A stretch of 64,000 bases of DNA from Nitrospirota bacterium. GTDB taxonomy: Bacteria; Nitrospirota; Nitrospiria; JACQBZ01. Every line of letters starts with the position of its first letter. The stretch's first letter is position 1. Positions 16,689-25,656 of the stretch are shown piece after piece. The notes under the pieces were generated by a model. That model did no database searches. It worked only from the letters and a program-made list of their open reading frames with translations, and was not told the origin of the DNA. The stretch covers positions 38,411 to 102,410 of the forward strand of contig JACQCA010000019.1 in the NCBI GenBank assembly GCA_016201865.1. The letters are read 5' to 3'. The translations under genes were made by a program, and so were the position numbers.

Positions 16689-19600
16689 TCAGGTCGTCAG
16701 CCGTTTGTAGATGCGGGGCAGCTTGTCCGGAAGCGTGGCGACACGATCGATGATCGTGTGGTTAACCTCGCCGTACATCTTGGCGACATACTGACTGGCT
16801 TCGTGATCGATCGTGATGCAGTAGGGATGAATGCCGTGCATCCGGGTCTCCCTGAGCGCCATCCTGGTGTCCTGAAGGGAATGGTCCCCGGCATAGTCCG
16901 TGTCCAGAGGCTTGCCGTCGCTCAACAGGATCAGCAGGCGGGTTTTCGAGGGTTGTTGTTCTAATTTGGACGAGGCATGACGGATGGCGGCCCCGTCTCG
17001 GTTTTGGTTCAGCGATTTCATCGCGCCGATCCGCTCATGGATGACGGGATTAAAGGCCTCCGAGAAGTCTTTGATGATGTAAAAAGCCACATGGTCCTTC
17101 GAGTCGCCTGAAAAGCCGTAGATGGCAAAGGTGTCTCCGACCGCTTGGAGGGCCTCGGCCGTCAGGATCAGGGCCTCCTGTTCCACCTCGATCACCCGCC
17201 TTCGGGCCGACGGGATCTGTCGGCTGGTCGAGCCGCTCATATCGATCAGGAGGGCGACCGCCACATCTCGTGTTCGTTTCTCGTTTTTGATGTACAGACC
17301 GTCCTGGGGTGTGCGGCCGCCTCGTATGTCCGTGCGGGCCTCGACGACCGCGTCCAGATCCAACTGATCGCCGTGGACCTGGCGTTTGATTTTTCGGAAG
17401 GCCTCCGGCCGCAGGCTCTGAAAATGGCGTCGGAGCAGCCGTAATGCCGGCCCGTGGGAGGACAGGATTTGATCGACGATCCGACCGGACTCGGGTTCCA
17501 TGCGGTGCTCATAAAGACGGCACCATTTTGGGCGGTATTCCTGGGCCCCATCGTCCCACTCGTCGTAGAAGAAAACCTTTGTTTCAAACGCCTCCATCTC
17601 GACGGAACGGGTCGGCGCCGTTTTGAATCCGAGATGGGGAAGCTTTCCGTTCGGCGTCGTTTCCGTTTGACCTTGACGGAGCATCTTTTCCCTCGGCTCC
17701 GGACGCAGAGCGGATGCGGGCGGACGGGATTCTAAACGGGAGGCATCGATGGGAAGCGTCGCCTCCCCTCGGCGCGCCTGGACCCGGTCGGGATGCATCA
17801 CGCCGCGGTATGAAAGTCCGGACGGCACGAGGGTCGCCCCTTGTTGATTCGGCGATCCGGCCGAATCCGAAAAAACATCCCGCATCGTTTCTTGTGCGCC
17901 CAGCGGGTCCGCTTCGCCTTGCACGGCCGGAAAGCGGCGGAGTTGCTCCTCTATGAAACGGTACAACCGGGCCAGTACGCGAAGCGAATCGGTGGAGACG
18001 GACGACGGCTTCTTCAGTTCGAGAAGAAGGTCATAGGCGCCCGAGACGACTTCGGCCAGCTCCAATGGGGTTTCCGTCGTGTCCGTAATCGAAAGTTGAA
18101 GGAGGGCTTCATGGATCGCCGTTCTCGGGGGCAGGCTTTCTAATTTAGGCCGGGACTGGAGGTCCAGCGCAACGATCCGGTCCATGTCTCGGCGCACGCC
18201 CGGGTATTCGGTCCGAAGCAGAAAGTCAACCCGTGCGTCTTCCAGAATCGCCCAGAGCGATCGGGCCCAGGCCGGATTCGGGAAGAGACGAAGGTAGTCC
18301 CCGACCGTCTGCGCGGCCTCCGATGAGGAAGCCGCCCGACCGTATTCAGCCTGCAGCTCTTGGATGATGTCCTGCATCGCATGCAGATCCGGTTCGTACG
18401 TTCCGAACTCAAGATGACCGGCTTCATGCAGCGTGGAAACCTTGTACAACCTGAAATTCTCGGCCGCTTCGGGGAAGAACCGGATCCGGGGCGGCAGATA
18501 GATCGTCCGCCCGTCGGTGGTCGGGGAATCGCCGATCGTCTCGCGCAGTCCCTCGGGCAGATCCGTGGTCGGTTTGATCGTGACGGATTGTCCGGAGAGG
18601 CCTTCGGCGTATAACGTCAGCGTCCGGCCGATCGTCTTGAGCGAGACTCCTCCGATCAGACGTTCGGTCGTTTCCTGTCCCGTCTTCGACCGGCCGCTGA
18701 AATAGGCCTTGGCCCGTTCGGGTCCGCCGGAGGCGGACTGCGTCAGAAGCGCAAGACCGGCATCCACCCACGCCGCAAAATCGGTCGGGTTGTTTTCAAG
18801 CGCCGAAAACATTTTCGGCCCCTCTCGGAGATAAGCCATCACTACGGACGGGTCCTGCTCGGCCAGACGCTTGGCCTGCGACAAAAACAGTCTACGGTGA
18901 ATCGGGGAGCCGAATTCCCGGAGCACGGATGGACAGGATCGGAGAAAGTCCATGCCGAGGGCGGCGGATCTCCGGGCCAGAACCAGTCCCAGATCTAAGA
19001 ACGGTCGTCGAAGGTCCGGCGGTTCCAGGGCGGCGAGTATCTCGGCGCTGAGCCGGAAATATTCGATCACCTTTAAATAGTCCGGCTTTCCGAGGGTATT
19101 CGGTTCGACGAGATGCTTTCCCCATTCAACCCAAAGCGCGAGGTCGGCCATGGCGAGATGGCGCAGGACCTCCGGGCTGATCCGGAAATACTCGACCGCC
19201 AGCACCAAGTCCTCCTCCGTCAGACGAAGGCCTTCCTCCATCCACGAGGTCAGATCGGTCGTCTCCATTCCGGCGGACAGTTGAGAGCCGGCCCGGATAA
19301 AGTCCAGCACGACGCCGTGATGCCCGTCGCTCAATTCCAGTCCGAGCGTCAGGAGCGGCAGTCGTTTTGAGGGGTCGGTCGCGGCCAGGAGGTCCGGGCT
19401 CTCCGAAAAATATTTCTGCGCCGCCGTCGAGGACTGGGACGCCATGGCCGTGCCCAGATCAAGCCATGGAAGCGCCTGGGCCGGGCCGACGGCCTGAAGA
19501 ACGCGGGGAAGTTTTTTAAGGCCGATCGTGGCCGATTTTGGGGAGGCCTCGATCAATTCTTCCGATAGTTCGAAGAAGCGGCTCCGGTCGGAAGGGGCAA

Positions 19601-19709
19601 AGGCGGCGATCGTCTCGAAAAGGATCTTCTTAGAGTGAGCGTCTAATTCATGCGCGCAAAAATCGGCGAGAAGAGGAGGGAGCGAAATCGGGGAGGTCGG
19701 GTCCGTCAT
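16689..19709 (-). CDS. NorD/CbbO-like VWA-domain protein with N-terminal repeats
   Basis: A 1006-residue protein. The C-terminal 184 residues form a von Willebrand A domain with MIDAS motif DMSGSTS (Asp823) and LLILLSDGKPLD. The middle contains HEAGH (residues 428-432), an HExxH-type sequence. The first 340 residues hold about six to seven helical repeats of 35-40 residues, each with Y/F-L/F-R-x-S/G-P-x-x-L (for example YFRISPEVL, YFRLSAEIL, FLRSCPSVL). NorD and CbbO act with MoxR-type AAA ATPases to activate or insert cofactors into enzymes such as NO reductase or RuBisCO. The ATPase partner is next upstream. No client enzyme is in the window. Confidence 0.8.
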   Translation of the reverse strand: MTDPTSPISLPPLLADFCAHELDAHSKKILFETIAAFAPSDRSRFFELSEELIEASPKSATIGLKKLPRVLQAVGPAQALPWLDLGTAMASQSSTAAQKYFSESPDLLAATDPSKRLPLLTLGLELSDGHHGVVLDFIRAGSQLSAGMETTDLTSWMEEGLRLTEEDLVLAVEYFRISPEVLRHLAMADLALWVEWGKHLVEPNTLGKPDYLKVIEYFRLSAEILAALEPPDLRRPFLDLGLVLARRSAALGMDFLRSCPSVLREFGSPIHRRLFLSQAKRLAEQDPSVVMAYLREGPKMFSALENNPTDFAAWVDAGLALLTQSASGGPERAKAYFSGRSKTGQETTERLIGGVSLKTIGRTLTLYAEGLSGQSVTIKPTTDLPEGLRETIGDSPTTDGRTIYLPPRIRFFPEAAENFRLYKVSTLHEAGHLEFGTYEPDLHAMQDIIQELQAEYGRAASSSEAAQTVGDYLRLFPNPAWARSLWAILEDARVDFLLRTEYPGVRRDMDRIVALDLQSRPKLESLPPRTAIHEALLQLSITDTTETPLELAEVVSGAYDLLLELKKPSSVSTDSLRVLARLYRFIEEQLRRFPAVQGEADPLGAQETMRDVFSDSAGSPNQQGATLVPSGLSYRGVMHPDRVQARRGEATLPIDASRLESRPPASALRPEPREKMLRQGQTETTPNGKLPHLGFKTAPTRSVEMEAFETKVFFYDEWDDGAQEYRPKWCRLYEHRMEPESGRIVDQILSSHGPALRLLRRHFQSLRPEAFRKIKRQVHGDQLDLDAVVEARTDIRGGRTPQDGLYIKNEKRTRDVAVALLIDMSGSTSRQIPSARRRVIEVEQEALILTAEALQAVGDTFAIYGFSGDSKDHVAFYIIKDFSEAFNPVIHERIGAMKSLNQNRDGAAIRHASSKLEQQPSKTRLLILLSDGKPLDTDYAGDHSLQDTRMALRETRMHGIHPYCITIDHEASQYVAKMYGEVNHTIIDRVATLPDKLPRIYKRLTT

Positions 19710-19715
19710 GACCGG

Positions 19716-20546
19716 TTACGGAAAGATGCTGTTGACGATTTCGGAGAGGCTCCGATGCATGTCGGGATCGTCCGTGATCGGCTGGATGACGGCCGCTTCG
19801 CAGGCGGTCCGCGGATCAATTCCTTTCCGGATCAAGTCACCGGCGTAGACCAAAAGGCGCGTGCTGACCCCCTCCTCCAGTCCGTGGTTCTTTAAATTCC
19901 GGACCTTCTCGCCTAATTTAACCAGGCTCATCGCGGCGGCTTCAGAAAGCCCGGTCTCATGAAGGAGGATGCGGACCTCCATTTCTTTGGGAGGATAATC
20001 GAACTCGATCGCCAGGAATCGCTGCTTGGTGCTCGGCTTGAGCTCTTTGAGTACGCTTTGGTAGCCGGGGTTGTATGAAATCACCAGCATGAATTCATCC
20101 ACCGCCTCTATCACTTGGCCCTTTTTCTCGATGGGAAGGATTCGGCGGTCGTCCGTCAGCGGGTGGATCACGACCGTGGTGTCCTTGCGGGCCTCGACCA
20201 CCTCATCGAGGTAGCAGATCGCGCCGTGCTTGGCGGCGAGGGTGAGCGGACCGTCCATCCAGACCGTCTCGTCGCCCCGGAGGAGATAACGACCGACGAT
20301 GTCCGAGGCCGTCAGATCCTCGTGACAGGCGATCGTGATCAGCGGCCGTTTGAGCTGGTAGGCCATGTGTTGAACGAATCGGGTCTTGCCGCAGCCCGTC
20401 GGGCCTTTGAGCATGACCGGCATCCGATTCAGATAGGCGGTGCGAAACAGATCGATCTCGCTCCGTACCGGGATATAAAAAGGCTCCCGCGCGATCCGGA
20501 ACTGATCGATCTCGAGCTCCAGTCCTTTGAGCCGTTCGGTCGTCAT
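19716..20546 (-). CDS. NorQ/CbbQ-type MoxR AAA+ ATPase
   Basis: A 276-residue protein. Walker A is KGPTGCGKT (about residue 47), Walker B is [13 protein letters not shown], and the sensor region is [26 protein letters not shown] matches the NorQ/CbbQ clade of MoxR ATPases. The C-terminus has the helical [13 protein letters not shown] of this clade. It forms a hexameric motor that works with the VWA protein encoded six bases downstream to remodel a client enzyme. It overlaps the small membrane protein gene upstream by four bases. Confidence 0.88.
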   Translation of the reverse strand: MTTERLKGLELEIDQFRIAREPFYIPVRSEIDLFRTAYLNRMPVMLKGPTGCGKTRFVQHMAYQLKRPLITIACHEDLTASDIVGRYLLRGDETVWMDGPLTLAAKHGAICYLDEVVEARKDTTVVIHPLTDDRRILPIEKKGQVIEAVDEFMLVISYNPGYQSVLKELKPSTKQRFLAIEFDYPPKEMEVRILLHETGLSEAAAMSLVKLGEKVRNLKNHGLEEGVSTRLLVYAGDLIRKGIDPRTACEAAVIQPITDDPDMHRSLSEIVNSIFP

Positions 20547-20902
20547 GTGCTTGGTTTAATACGATGGGTGAGCATGAAGACGATCACCGTGAGGATCGTC
20601 CCGTAAAAGAGGATGATCTTGTACCAGGGACCGACCCGCGGATCGACCGCAAAGACGATGCCGGCCGCGATCACCAGGCCGATCACGCCCCACTTATGCC
20701 AGGTCTCAACGCTGCTGTGGACGAACAGGATGACGCCGAACAGGAACATCAGGACCGGCGTGATATCCAGGTCGTAGTTGAAGGAAAGCAGGATGTTCAG
20801 AAACCCCATGATGATCATGGTGAGACCGATCAGCCGCTCGACGGATGCAAGCCGTTTGTCCAGGAAGCGCCTCCGAAAAAAGCCGTTACTAACGTAGCAC
20901 AA
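20543..20902 (-). CDS. Small membrane protein of the NorQ/NorD-like operon
   Basis: Up to 119 residues with four predicted membrane helices (around [49 protein letters not shown] and [16 protein letters not shown]). No family recognised. Its stop overlaps the ATPase start by four bases, so the genes are coupled. The start is uncertain: the longest frame begins with TTG, and an internal start near the first helix is possible. The context suggests a membrane anchor or partner for the NorQ/NorD-like machine. Confidence 0.55.
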   Translation of the reverse strand: MCYVSNGFFRRRFLDKRLASVERLIGLTMIIMGFLNILLSFNYDLDITPVLMFLFGVILFVHSSVETWHKWGVIGLVIAAGIVFAVDPRVGPWYKIILFYGTILTVIVFMLTHRIKPST

Positions 20903-20919
20903 GAGGGGAGGTCTGTCAA

Positions 20920-20941
20920 CGAACTTAAGCCGAACTTAAGC
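20920..20941. promoter_or_regulatory. 11-bp tandem direct repeat, possible operator
   Basis: Two perfect adjacent copies of CGAACTTAAGC lie between divergent genes, about 36 bases upstream of the -35 box at 20977. Direct repeats with an 11-base period are the usual target layout of OmpR/PhoB-type response regulators. Confidence 0.4.
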
Positions 20942-20976
20942 CGATAGGTTTCCGGGCTGCTCCGCGACTCTTGATA

Positions 20977-21005
20977 TTGACAGAGGGACAAAAGAGGGTT
21001 ATTCT
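20977..21005 (+). promoter_or_regulatory. Strong sigma-70-like promoter
   Basis: TTGACA, exact 17-base spacer, TATTCT. It is directed at the OB-fold exported protein gene starting at 21064. Confidence 0.7.
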
Positions 21006-21063
21006 GAAGATGTTTTTTGAAGGTTTTGGGCGCTGCACTGGCGCTCCGTTCGAGGAGTCCTTC

Positions 21064-21489
21064 ATGCCGCACCTTGTGCGTCGATACGATCGTAACGTCC
21101 CGCACTCCATCCCTCGGTTTTCCATTTGGGCGGTATTCGCGTTGCTCCTCTTTGGCGGCTGGCTTCTATTTCCCGTTCAAGGTTTGGCCGTGGAGCTGGG
21201 CGACCTTCTCGATGCGCCGGCCAAGTACGACGGCATGCCGGTGAAAGTAACCGGCGCCGCAAGCGAGCCGCGCTACCGTGTGAGCCGCGGCAAACCGTTT
21301 ACGGTGTTCGATCTTTCGGACAAACGCGGCCGGACCGTCCGGGTCTTCAGTTGGGGACAATTAACGATTCACCGCGGCGATAGGCTGGAGGTTGAAGGCC
21401 GATTTATCAAAAGCAAGGCGGTCGGCCGCCACGCGATCGAAAACGAAATCGAGGCCGCTGCCGTACGCCCCGCGCCCGAACACTTTTAG
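21064..21489 (+). CDS. Exported OB-fold (tRNA_anti-like) protein
   Basis: A 141-residue protein. ATG at 21064 has GAGGAG about seven bases upstream. It has a positively charged N-terminus and a membrane segment (WAVFALLLFGGWLLF), then a beta-barrel-like domain with KVTGAASEPRYRVSRGKPFTVFDL and GDRLEVEGRFIK, typical of small periplasmic OB-fold domains. Such domains occur in stress and cytochrome-biogenesis-related proteins; no specific role can be claimed. It has its own strong promoter and is divergent from the NorQ/NorD-like operon. Confidence 0.65.
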   Translation: MPHLVRRYDRNVPHSIPRFSIWAVFALLLFGGWLLFPVQGLAVELGDLLDAPAKYDGMPVKVTGAASEPRYRVSRGKPFTVFDLSDKRGRTVRVFSWGQLTIHRGDRLEVEGRFIKSKAVGRHAIENEIEAAAVRPAPEHF

Positions 21490-21505
21490 TCGTTTTACTA
21501 TTTTA

Positions 21506-21584
21506 TAGGGGCTCGCGTCGCCCCCTCCATCCGCCTAAGGCGGAATGGAGCCTTCCCCCTCTCGCTCGCTGAGCTCGCTGGGTA
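21506..21584. repeat. Palindromic repeat family A, copy 1
   Basis: About 79 bases starting ATAGGGGCTCGCGTCGCCCC, with an internal hairpin CTCCAtCCGCC / GGCGGaaTGGAG and a distal CTCGCTCGCTGAGCTCGCTGGG part. It abuts the stop codon of the nfu-like gene. Related copies are at 25052 and 50829. Confidence 0.75.
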
Positions 21585-21585
21585 T

Positions 21586-22209
21586 TTACCTGGAAGGCGC
21601 GTAGTAGGGATTTCGGCCGGAGGCGTGGTCCGTAGTATCAAGAATCTCCGTGACCTCGGGGACGAACTGCCGGATCGTCTTCTCGATGCCCTGCTTGAGG
21701 GTGACGGAGGCCATGCCGCAGCCCTGGCATCCGCCGCTCATCTTGATATAGACCGTCGTTCCTTTGACGTCCAAGAGCGATACGTAACCGCCATGTCCCC
21801 CCACGCCCGGATTGATCTGTGTGTCTAAGAGATTCTGGATCTTGGCCTTGATCCGTTCTTCATTGGCGAGATCGGCCCCGGATCCCTTCGAGATCGCGGA
21901 CGGGAGGGACGCCGCCTCGGACTGGAGATATGCCCGGATCACCTTCCCCACCTTCTTTCCGATTGCGGTCCAGTCCTCGGCGCCCTTCTTGGCGATCGTG
22001 ACCGTGTTGCCGGCCAGTTGAACGGCCGTCACCCCCTCGATCTGAAACAACTTCTCGGCCAGGGGCGATTCCTTGGCTTTTTCCCTGCCCAGGTAGAGGA
22101 GCGAGCCTCCCGCGCGAAAGACGGGACGGTCGACGACGAACTTGCACCGCTCCGCGTCCAACACCTCCGCCTTGATCTTGATCTCCGTATCGGCTTGTTT
22201 TAATTCCAT
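21586..22209 (-). CDS. NifU-like / Nfu-type Fe-S carrier protein
   Basis: A 207-residue protein. The N-terminal about 90 residues match the Nfu N-terminal scaffold domain (VDRPVFRAGGSLLYL, LFQIEGVTAVQLAGNTVTIAKK). The C-terminal half is a NifU C-terminal domain with the cluster-binding C-x2-C in MSGGCQGCGMA. Nfu proteins bind a transient 4Fe-4S cluster at a dimer interface and hand it to target enzymes. It is the third gene of mrp - DUF971 - nfu, a consistent Fe-S delivery operon. Repeat family A follows its stop directly. Confidence 0.88.
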   Translation of the reverse strand: MELKQADTEIKIKAEVLDAERCKFVVDRPVFRAGGSLLYLGREKAKESPLAEKLFQIEGVTAVQLAGNTVTIAKKGAEDWTAIGKKVGKVIRAYLQSEAASLPSAISKGSGADLANEERIKAKIQNLLDTQINPGVGGHGGYVSLLDVKGTTVYIKMSGGCQGCGMASVTLKQGIEKTIRQFVPEVTEILDTTDHASGRNPYYAPSR

Positions 22210-22221
22210 CGGATGATTCTC

Positions 22222-22554
22222 CTATCGCTTTCTGCAAAGTTCACAGGGACAGATCTCACGCAGATAATCAAAGTGATAAATCCCCGTGGCGTGTTGATCC
22301 GAGAATGAAAAGCTTAAGCCGTAGCCTCCCACCGGTTCCACTTTCAAGCCCTCCAGATCCAACGGGATGCTGCCGGGGTTCAGTGTTTTTGCGCTCGTCC
22401 ATTCATCGATGCAGCCGGCGCAGGGGCAGTTCTGCCTTAAATACCGAAAGCTGTACGGACTCACATGCCCGTCTTCCCATGTGATCAGGAGCGTTTTATT
22501 GCCCTGTTTTTTGATGATGGCCGGCGTGCCGCGGGTATGTTGAACATTTGTCAT
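22222..22554 (-). CDS. DUF971 (GBBH-like) protein
   Basis: A 110-residue protein. It contains WEDGHVSPYSFRYLR and the paired Cys motifs CPCAGC (middle) and CPCELC (end), as in DUF971 / gamma-butyrobetaine hydroxylase N-terminal-like proteins. These bind a metal, probably zinc or an Fe-S cluster, and are often found next to Mrp. ATG at 22554 lies seven bases after the mrp stop; longer frames would overlap mrp. Twelve bases separate it from the nfu-like gene. Confidence 0.82.
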   Translation of the reverse strand: MTNVQHTRGTPAIIKKQGNKTLLITWEDGHVSPYSFRYLRQNCPCAGCIDEWTSAKTLNPGSIPLDLEGLKVEPVGGYGLSFSFSDQHATGIYHFDYLREICPCELCRKR

Positions 22555-22561
22555 GACAGGT

Positions 22562-23665
22562 CTATACCGTAAACGTTTTCGGATTCGGTTCCGGTTCTTC
22601 GATAATCTGGATCGGCTTCGAATAATAATTGCGAATGCTGATTTGAGCCGCCAGCCGTTCGATGATCTCAAGATACGCCTTGGCCGAGGGAGCCTCGGGA
22701 TCGGCGATCACGATCGGCATGCCTTGATCCGCGTATTTCCGAATGGCGATATCCAGAGGGATCTCTCCTAAAAACGGCACCTTCAGGCGCTCGCTTTCCT
22801 GCGCGACCATCCCGTGTCCGAAGATCTCTTCCCGCTCGCCGCAATGGGAACAGATGTGGTAACTCATGTTTTCGATGATCCCGAGCGGGTGGACCTTGGT
22901 TTGCTCGAACATCCGGAAGGTCTTCATCGAGATCGTCAGGCCCACGTCCTGAGGCGTGGAGACGATCACGGCGCCCACCAGCGCGACCGTCTGAACCAGG
23001 GTGAGGTGAACATCCCCCGTTCCCGGAGGCATATCCACGATCAAGTAATCCAACGGACCCCAATCCACATTCAGCAACGATTCCTGGACGGCCTTATGGG
23101 CCATGGGGCCCCGCCAGATCAGCGGCTGGTTGCCGGTCGCCAGAAAGCCCATCGACATGAATTTGACGCCGTGCGCTTCGATCGGGATAATGCGGCCGTC
23201 GCGTTGTCGGAGCTCTTCCGTCCGCGCGCCCATCATGATGGGGATGGTCGGTCCATAGATATCGCCGTCGACGAGCCCCACCTTGGCTCCGTATTTGGCC
23301 AGTCCCACCGCGAGATTCGCGCTCACGGTGGACTTCCCCACGCCCCCTTTGCCGCTGCCGATCGCGACGATGTTCTTAACGCCCGGAATCGCGGCGCGAT
23401 CCGTCGCCGCATGTCCCGTCACTTCGGACTTCATCTTGACATCGACCATCGAGACGCCCGAAAGGCCTTTTACAATACCGGCGGCCTCTTCCCGCATCTT
23501 TTCTTTCACGGGAAAGAGGGGCATGGGCAGAACGATCTCAAAGCCGACCTTGGAATCCCGAACCGCGATATGATCAACAAATCCCAGGGTCACGATGTCT
23601 TTATGAAAATCCGGATCCTGGATTCGGCTTAAGGCGGCCAGGATCTCTTTTTCGGTGACGGGCAT
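22562..23665 (-). CDS. mrp: Mrp/ApbC-type Fe-S carrier ATPase
   Basis: A 367-residue protein. The N-terminal about 85 residues are a DUF59/MIP18-like domain (AALSRIQDPDFHKDIV). The rest is a P-loop ATPase with deviant Walker A IGSGKGGVGKST and switch VDGDIYGPT and DMPPGTGD. C-x2-C in YHICSHCGERE is the dimer-interface cluster site. It loads and delivers 4Fe-4S clusters to apoproteins. ATG at 23665 follows GGAGAAGG. It is the first gene of mrp - DUF971 - nfu with its own promoter at 23705-23734. Confidence 0.95.
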   Translation of the reverse strand: MPVTEKEILAALSRIQDPDFHKDIVTLGFVDHIAVRDSKVGFEIVLPMPLFPVKEKMREEAAGIVKGLSGVSMVDVKMKSEVTGHAATDRAAIPGVKNIVAIGSGKGGVGKSTVSANLAVGLAKYGAKVGLVDGDIYGPTIPIMMGARTEELRQRDGRIIPIEAHGVKFMSMGFLATGNQPLIWRGPMAHKAVQESLLNVDWGPLDYLIVDMPPGTGDVHLTLVQTVALVGAVIVSTPQDVGLTISMKTFRMFEQTKVHPLGIIENMSYHICSHCGEREEIFGHGMVAQESERLKVPFLGEIPLDIAIRKYADQGMPIVIADPEAPSAKAYLEIIERLAAQISIRNYYSKPIQIIEEPEPNPKTFTV

Positions 23666-23704
23666 CAACCTTCTCCTTTGTAGTTTCTGCGATCGAGCTT
23701 CTAT

Positions 23705-23734
23705 TCTACGGGCGGCCGGATTCCTTCGTCAAGC
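23705..23734 (-). promoter_or_regulatory. Promoter of the mrp operon
   Basis: Minus strand: TTGACG (23729-23734), 18-base spacer, TAGAAT (23705-23710), about 40 bases before the mrp start. Confidence 0.6.
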
Positions 23735-23747
23735 GGTTTAATCCTTG

Positions 23748-24329
23748 TCAACCAAGATCGCTGGAGAGTTCCTGCCGAACGGCCTTATCCAAGATAGTTC
23801 GGGCCCGGTATTTCGGATGATCCACGACCAGAGCGGCCGGAGTCTTATCATTGCGGAATTCGGTCTGCTGTTCCGGTGAAAACTGAAAACGGACATAATG
23901 GACCGCGCTGAGTTTGTCCTCCTTGCTGTGGCCGGCCTCAAACTGTCCGTCGATTCGATCCGGGCCGAGCTCAATAAAGACGGAGCGGCCGTCGTCAATC
24001 CCCTGGAGGCCGTCCAGGATTTCCTTGATCCGTTCCGATTCGGTGATCTCGATGAACAGCGTGGCCGACAGCTCGCCCGGGCCGCCGATCAGGGGGTTGT
24101 ACGTATCCAGTTCGTCCTGTATTTTTTCCGGATCGTAGATATGCTCCACGCGCATCATTTCCTGGATCTGGAACAGGATCGTGTCGCGATTCTCGAAGAC
24201 CAGCGTCATCCGGTCGCCGACTGAAACGCGCCGCCGTTTCTTGAGGGCGATGATCCGTTCCCTGAGTTCTTTGCGGATCGGTTCGTATTCCGAAAGCGGC
24301 TTTATGTCTTTTAATTGGAGCGTGTCCAT
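23748..24329 (-). CDS. DUF3501 family protein
   Basis: A 193-residue cytoplasmic protein with N-terminal LKDIKPLSEYEPIRKELRERI, central FENRDTILFQIQEMMRVE and the end VVDHPKYRARTIL, characteristic of DUF3501. The family is regularly encoded beside rubrerythrin and a CCG-domain Fe-S protein, as here. A role in peroxide or oxygen defence is inferred from that linkage only. It starts one base after the CCG gene stop and ends the perR operon. Confidence 0.82.
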   Translation of the reverse strand: MDTLQLKDIKPLSEYEPIRKELRERIIALKKRRRVSVGDRMTLVFENRDTILFQIQEMMRVEHIYDPEKIQDELDTYNPLIGGPGELSATLFIEITESERIKEILDGLQGIDDGRSVFIELGPDRIDGQFEAGHSKEDKLSAVHYVRFQFSPEQQTEFRNDKTPAALVVDHPKYRARTILDKAVRQELSSDLG

Positions 24330-24330
24330 T

Positions 24331-25626
24331 TTATTTTAAGCCGTACGCTTTTTGAATGATCTGAATCGGATGGACCGATTTCTTCCCGGTGCTCTGCGTG
24401 AGCGCCATGCCGGAGAGGGGACAGTCCGAGGCGGTCACATCCGGTTTGGCATTCTCGACGGCGGCAAAGGCTTTCCGCCCGACCTTGAGCGAGAAGTCGT
24501 AGTATTCTTGTTTTACCCCGAACGTGCCGTCATGTCCGGAACATTTCTCGATCACCTCGACCGTGATCCCGGGAATCAGCTTCATCAGGTCACGGGATTT
24601 CAGCCCGATGTTCTGGTCCCGCAGATGGCACGGCACCTGGTAGGCGACCTTGCCGGGGCTGGAGACGAAATCCTTCGCAAGTTTCCCCTGGCTGTCGAGT
24701 TTCATGAGATATTCGCAGAGATCATAGGTGTTGGCCGCGACCTTCCGCGCCTCTTCCGTCGGAACGAGGTCCGGGTATTCCTTCTTCAGCATCAGGCTGC
24801 AGGTCGGCATGGGGGAGACAATTTTATAGCCCGCATCCACGGCGGCTGCCAGACTCTTGATATTCGACCGGGCCTTTTGACGGACCGCCTCCAGATCCCC
24901 GATATCGAAGTACGGCATCCCGCAACATTCCTGCTCCGGGCAGATCACCTCGACGCCGTTTTTCTCAAGGACCTGGAGCGTGGCCTTGCCGATCTCGGGA
25001 TCATGGCGGTTGACGTAACAGGTATAAAAGAGCGCCACCTTTTCTTCCATCATAGGGGCTCGCGTCGCCCCCTCCACCGGCGAAGCCGGATGGAGCCTCC
25101 CCCTCTCGCTCGCTTCCGCTCGCTGGGTATCTACAAACGATTGCCGATGGAAATGGGGAAAAAGTCTTTCCCGGTGAATACCCATCACTTTTTCAAGTAC
25201 CCAGCGCACCGACGGTTGCCGCAGAGCCCAGTTGGTCAGCGGAGCGATCATTCCGCCCAGGCGCCCCATGAAATCCACATCGGCCAGAAACCGGTCGCGC
25301 AGTCCGGCCGGTTGCCGGTTCAACTTTAAATGCTTTCCCCAAAGCATGAGCCGCGGAAAATCCAGGTCGTAATGATGCGGGGGGCAATAAGGACAGTGGT
25401 TAAAACAGAGTTTGCAATAATAACAGAGATCCACCACCTGATTTAAAACCAGGGCGTCCAGCGCGTTCACTTCGCCGTCTTTGTCGTCGACGCCGCGGAA
25501 CAGCACATCAAACGACGGGCAAAGGTTAAAGCATCTCCGGCATCCGTTGCAGATCTCATAGACACGCAACGTCTCGGTGTCAAAGGCTTTCGGATCCCTG
25601 AATTTTGGCGAATCAAAAGGTATCAT
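24331..25626 (-). CDS. GlpC/HdrD-like Fe-S oxidoreductase (CCG domain)
   Basis: A 431-residue protein. The N-terminus has two ferredoxin-like Cys clusters ([12 protein letters not shown] and [15 protein letters not shown]). The C-terminus has two cysteine-rich CCG domains ([21 protein letters not shown] region), the fold of heterodisulfide reductase subunit D and GlpC. It probably transfers electrons, perhaps to the rubrerythrin encoded next to it. ATG at 25626 has AAGGT about nine bases upstream and gives the family N-terminus MIPFDSPKF. An in-frame copy of repeat family A (25052-25134) adds about 28 residues to the linker between the ferredoxin and CCG parts. Confidence 0.85.
   Translation of the reverse strand: MIPFDSPKFRDPKAFDTETLRVYEICNGCRRCFNLCPSFDVLFRGVDDKDGEVNALDALVLNQVVDLCYYCKLCFNHCPYCPPHHYDLDFPRLMLWGKHLKLNRQPAGLRDRFLADVDFMGRLGGMIAPLTNWALRQPSVRWVLEKVMGIHRERLFPHFHRQSFVDTQRAEASERGRLHPASPVEGATRAPMMEEKVALFYTCYVNRHDPEIGKATLQVLEKNGVEVICPEQECCGMPYFDIGDLEAVRQKARSNIKSLAAAVDAGYKIVSPMPTCSLMLKKEYPDLVPTEEARKVAANTYDLCEYLMKLDSQGKLAKDFVSSPGKVAYQVPCHLRDQNIGLKSRDLMKLIPGITVEVIEKCSGHDGTFGVKQEYYDFSLKVGRKAFAAVENAKPDVTASDCPLSGMALTQSTGKKSVHPIQIIQKAYGLK
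25052..25134. repeat. Palindromic repeat family A, copy 2, in frame in a CDS
   Basis: About 83 bases with the same head and tail as the copy at 21506, but with stem CCGGC / GCCGG instead of CCGCC / GGCGG. It lies inside the CCG-protein gene and is read through without stop or frame change. It encodes a charged linker ([20 protein letters not shown] and onward) not expected in the family. Confidence 0.8.
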
Positions 25627-25656
25627 TGGAGCATTACCTTCATGCAGGGCGCGGGC

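Noticed and set aside
22814..23632. 272-residue frame opposite mrp
   Set aside because: Antisense to a well-supported gene; composition rich in His/Arg/Asp typical of shadow frames.
24352..25329. 325-residue frame opposite the CCG protein
   Set aside because: Antisense shadow; the minus-strand protein has intact Cys motifs.
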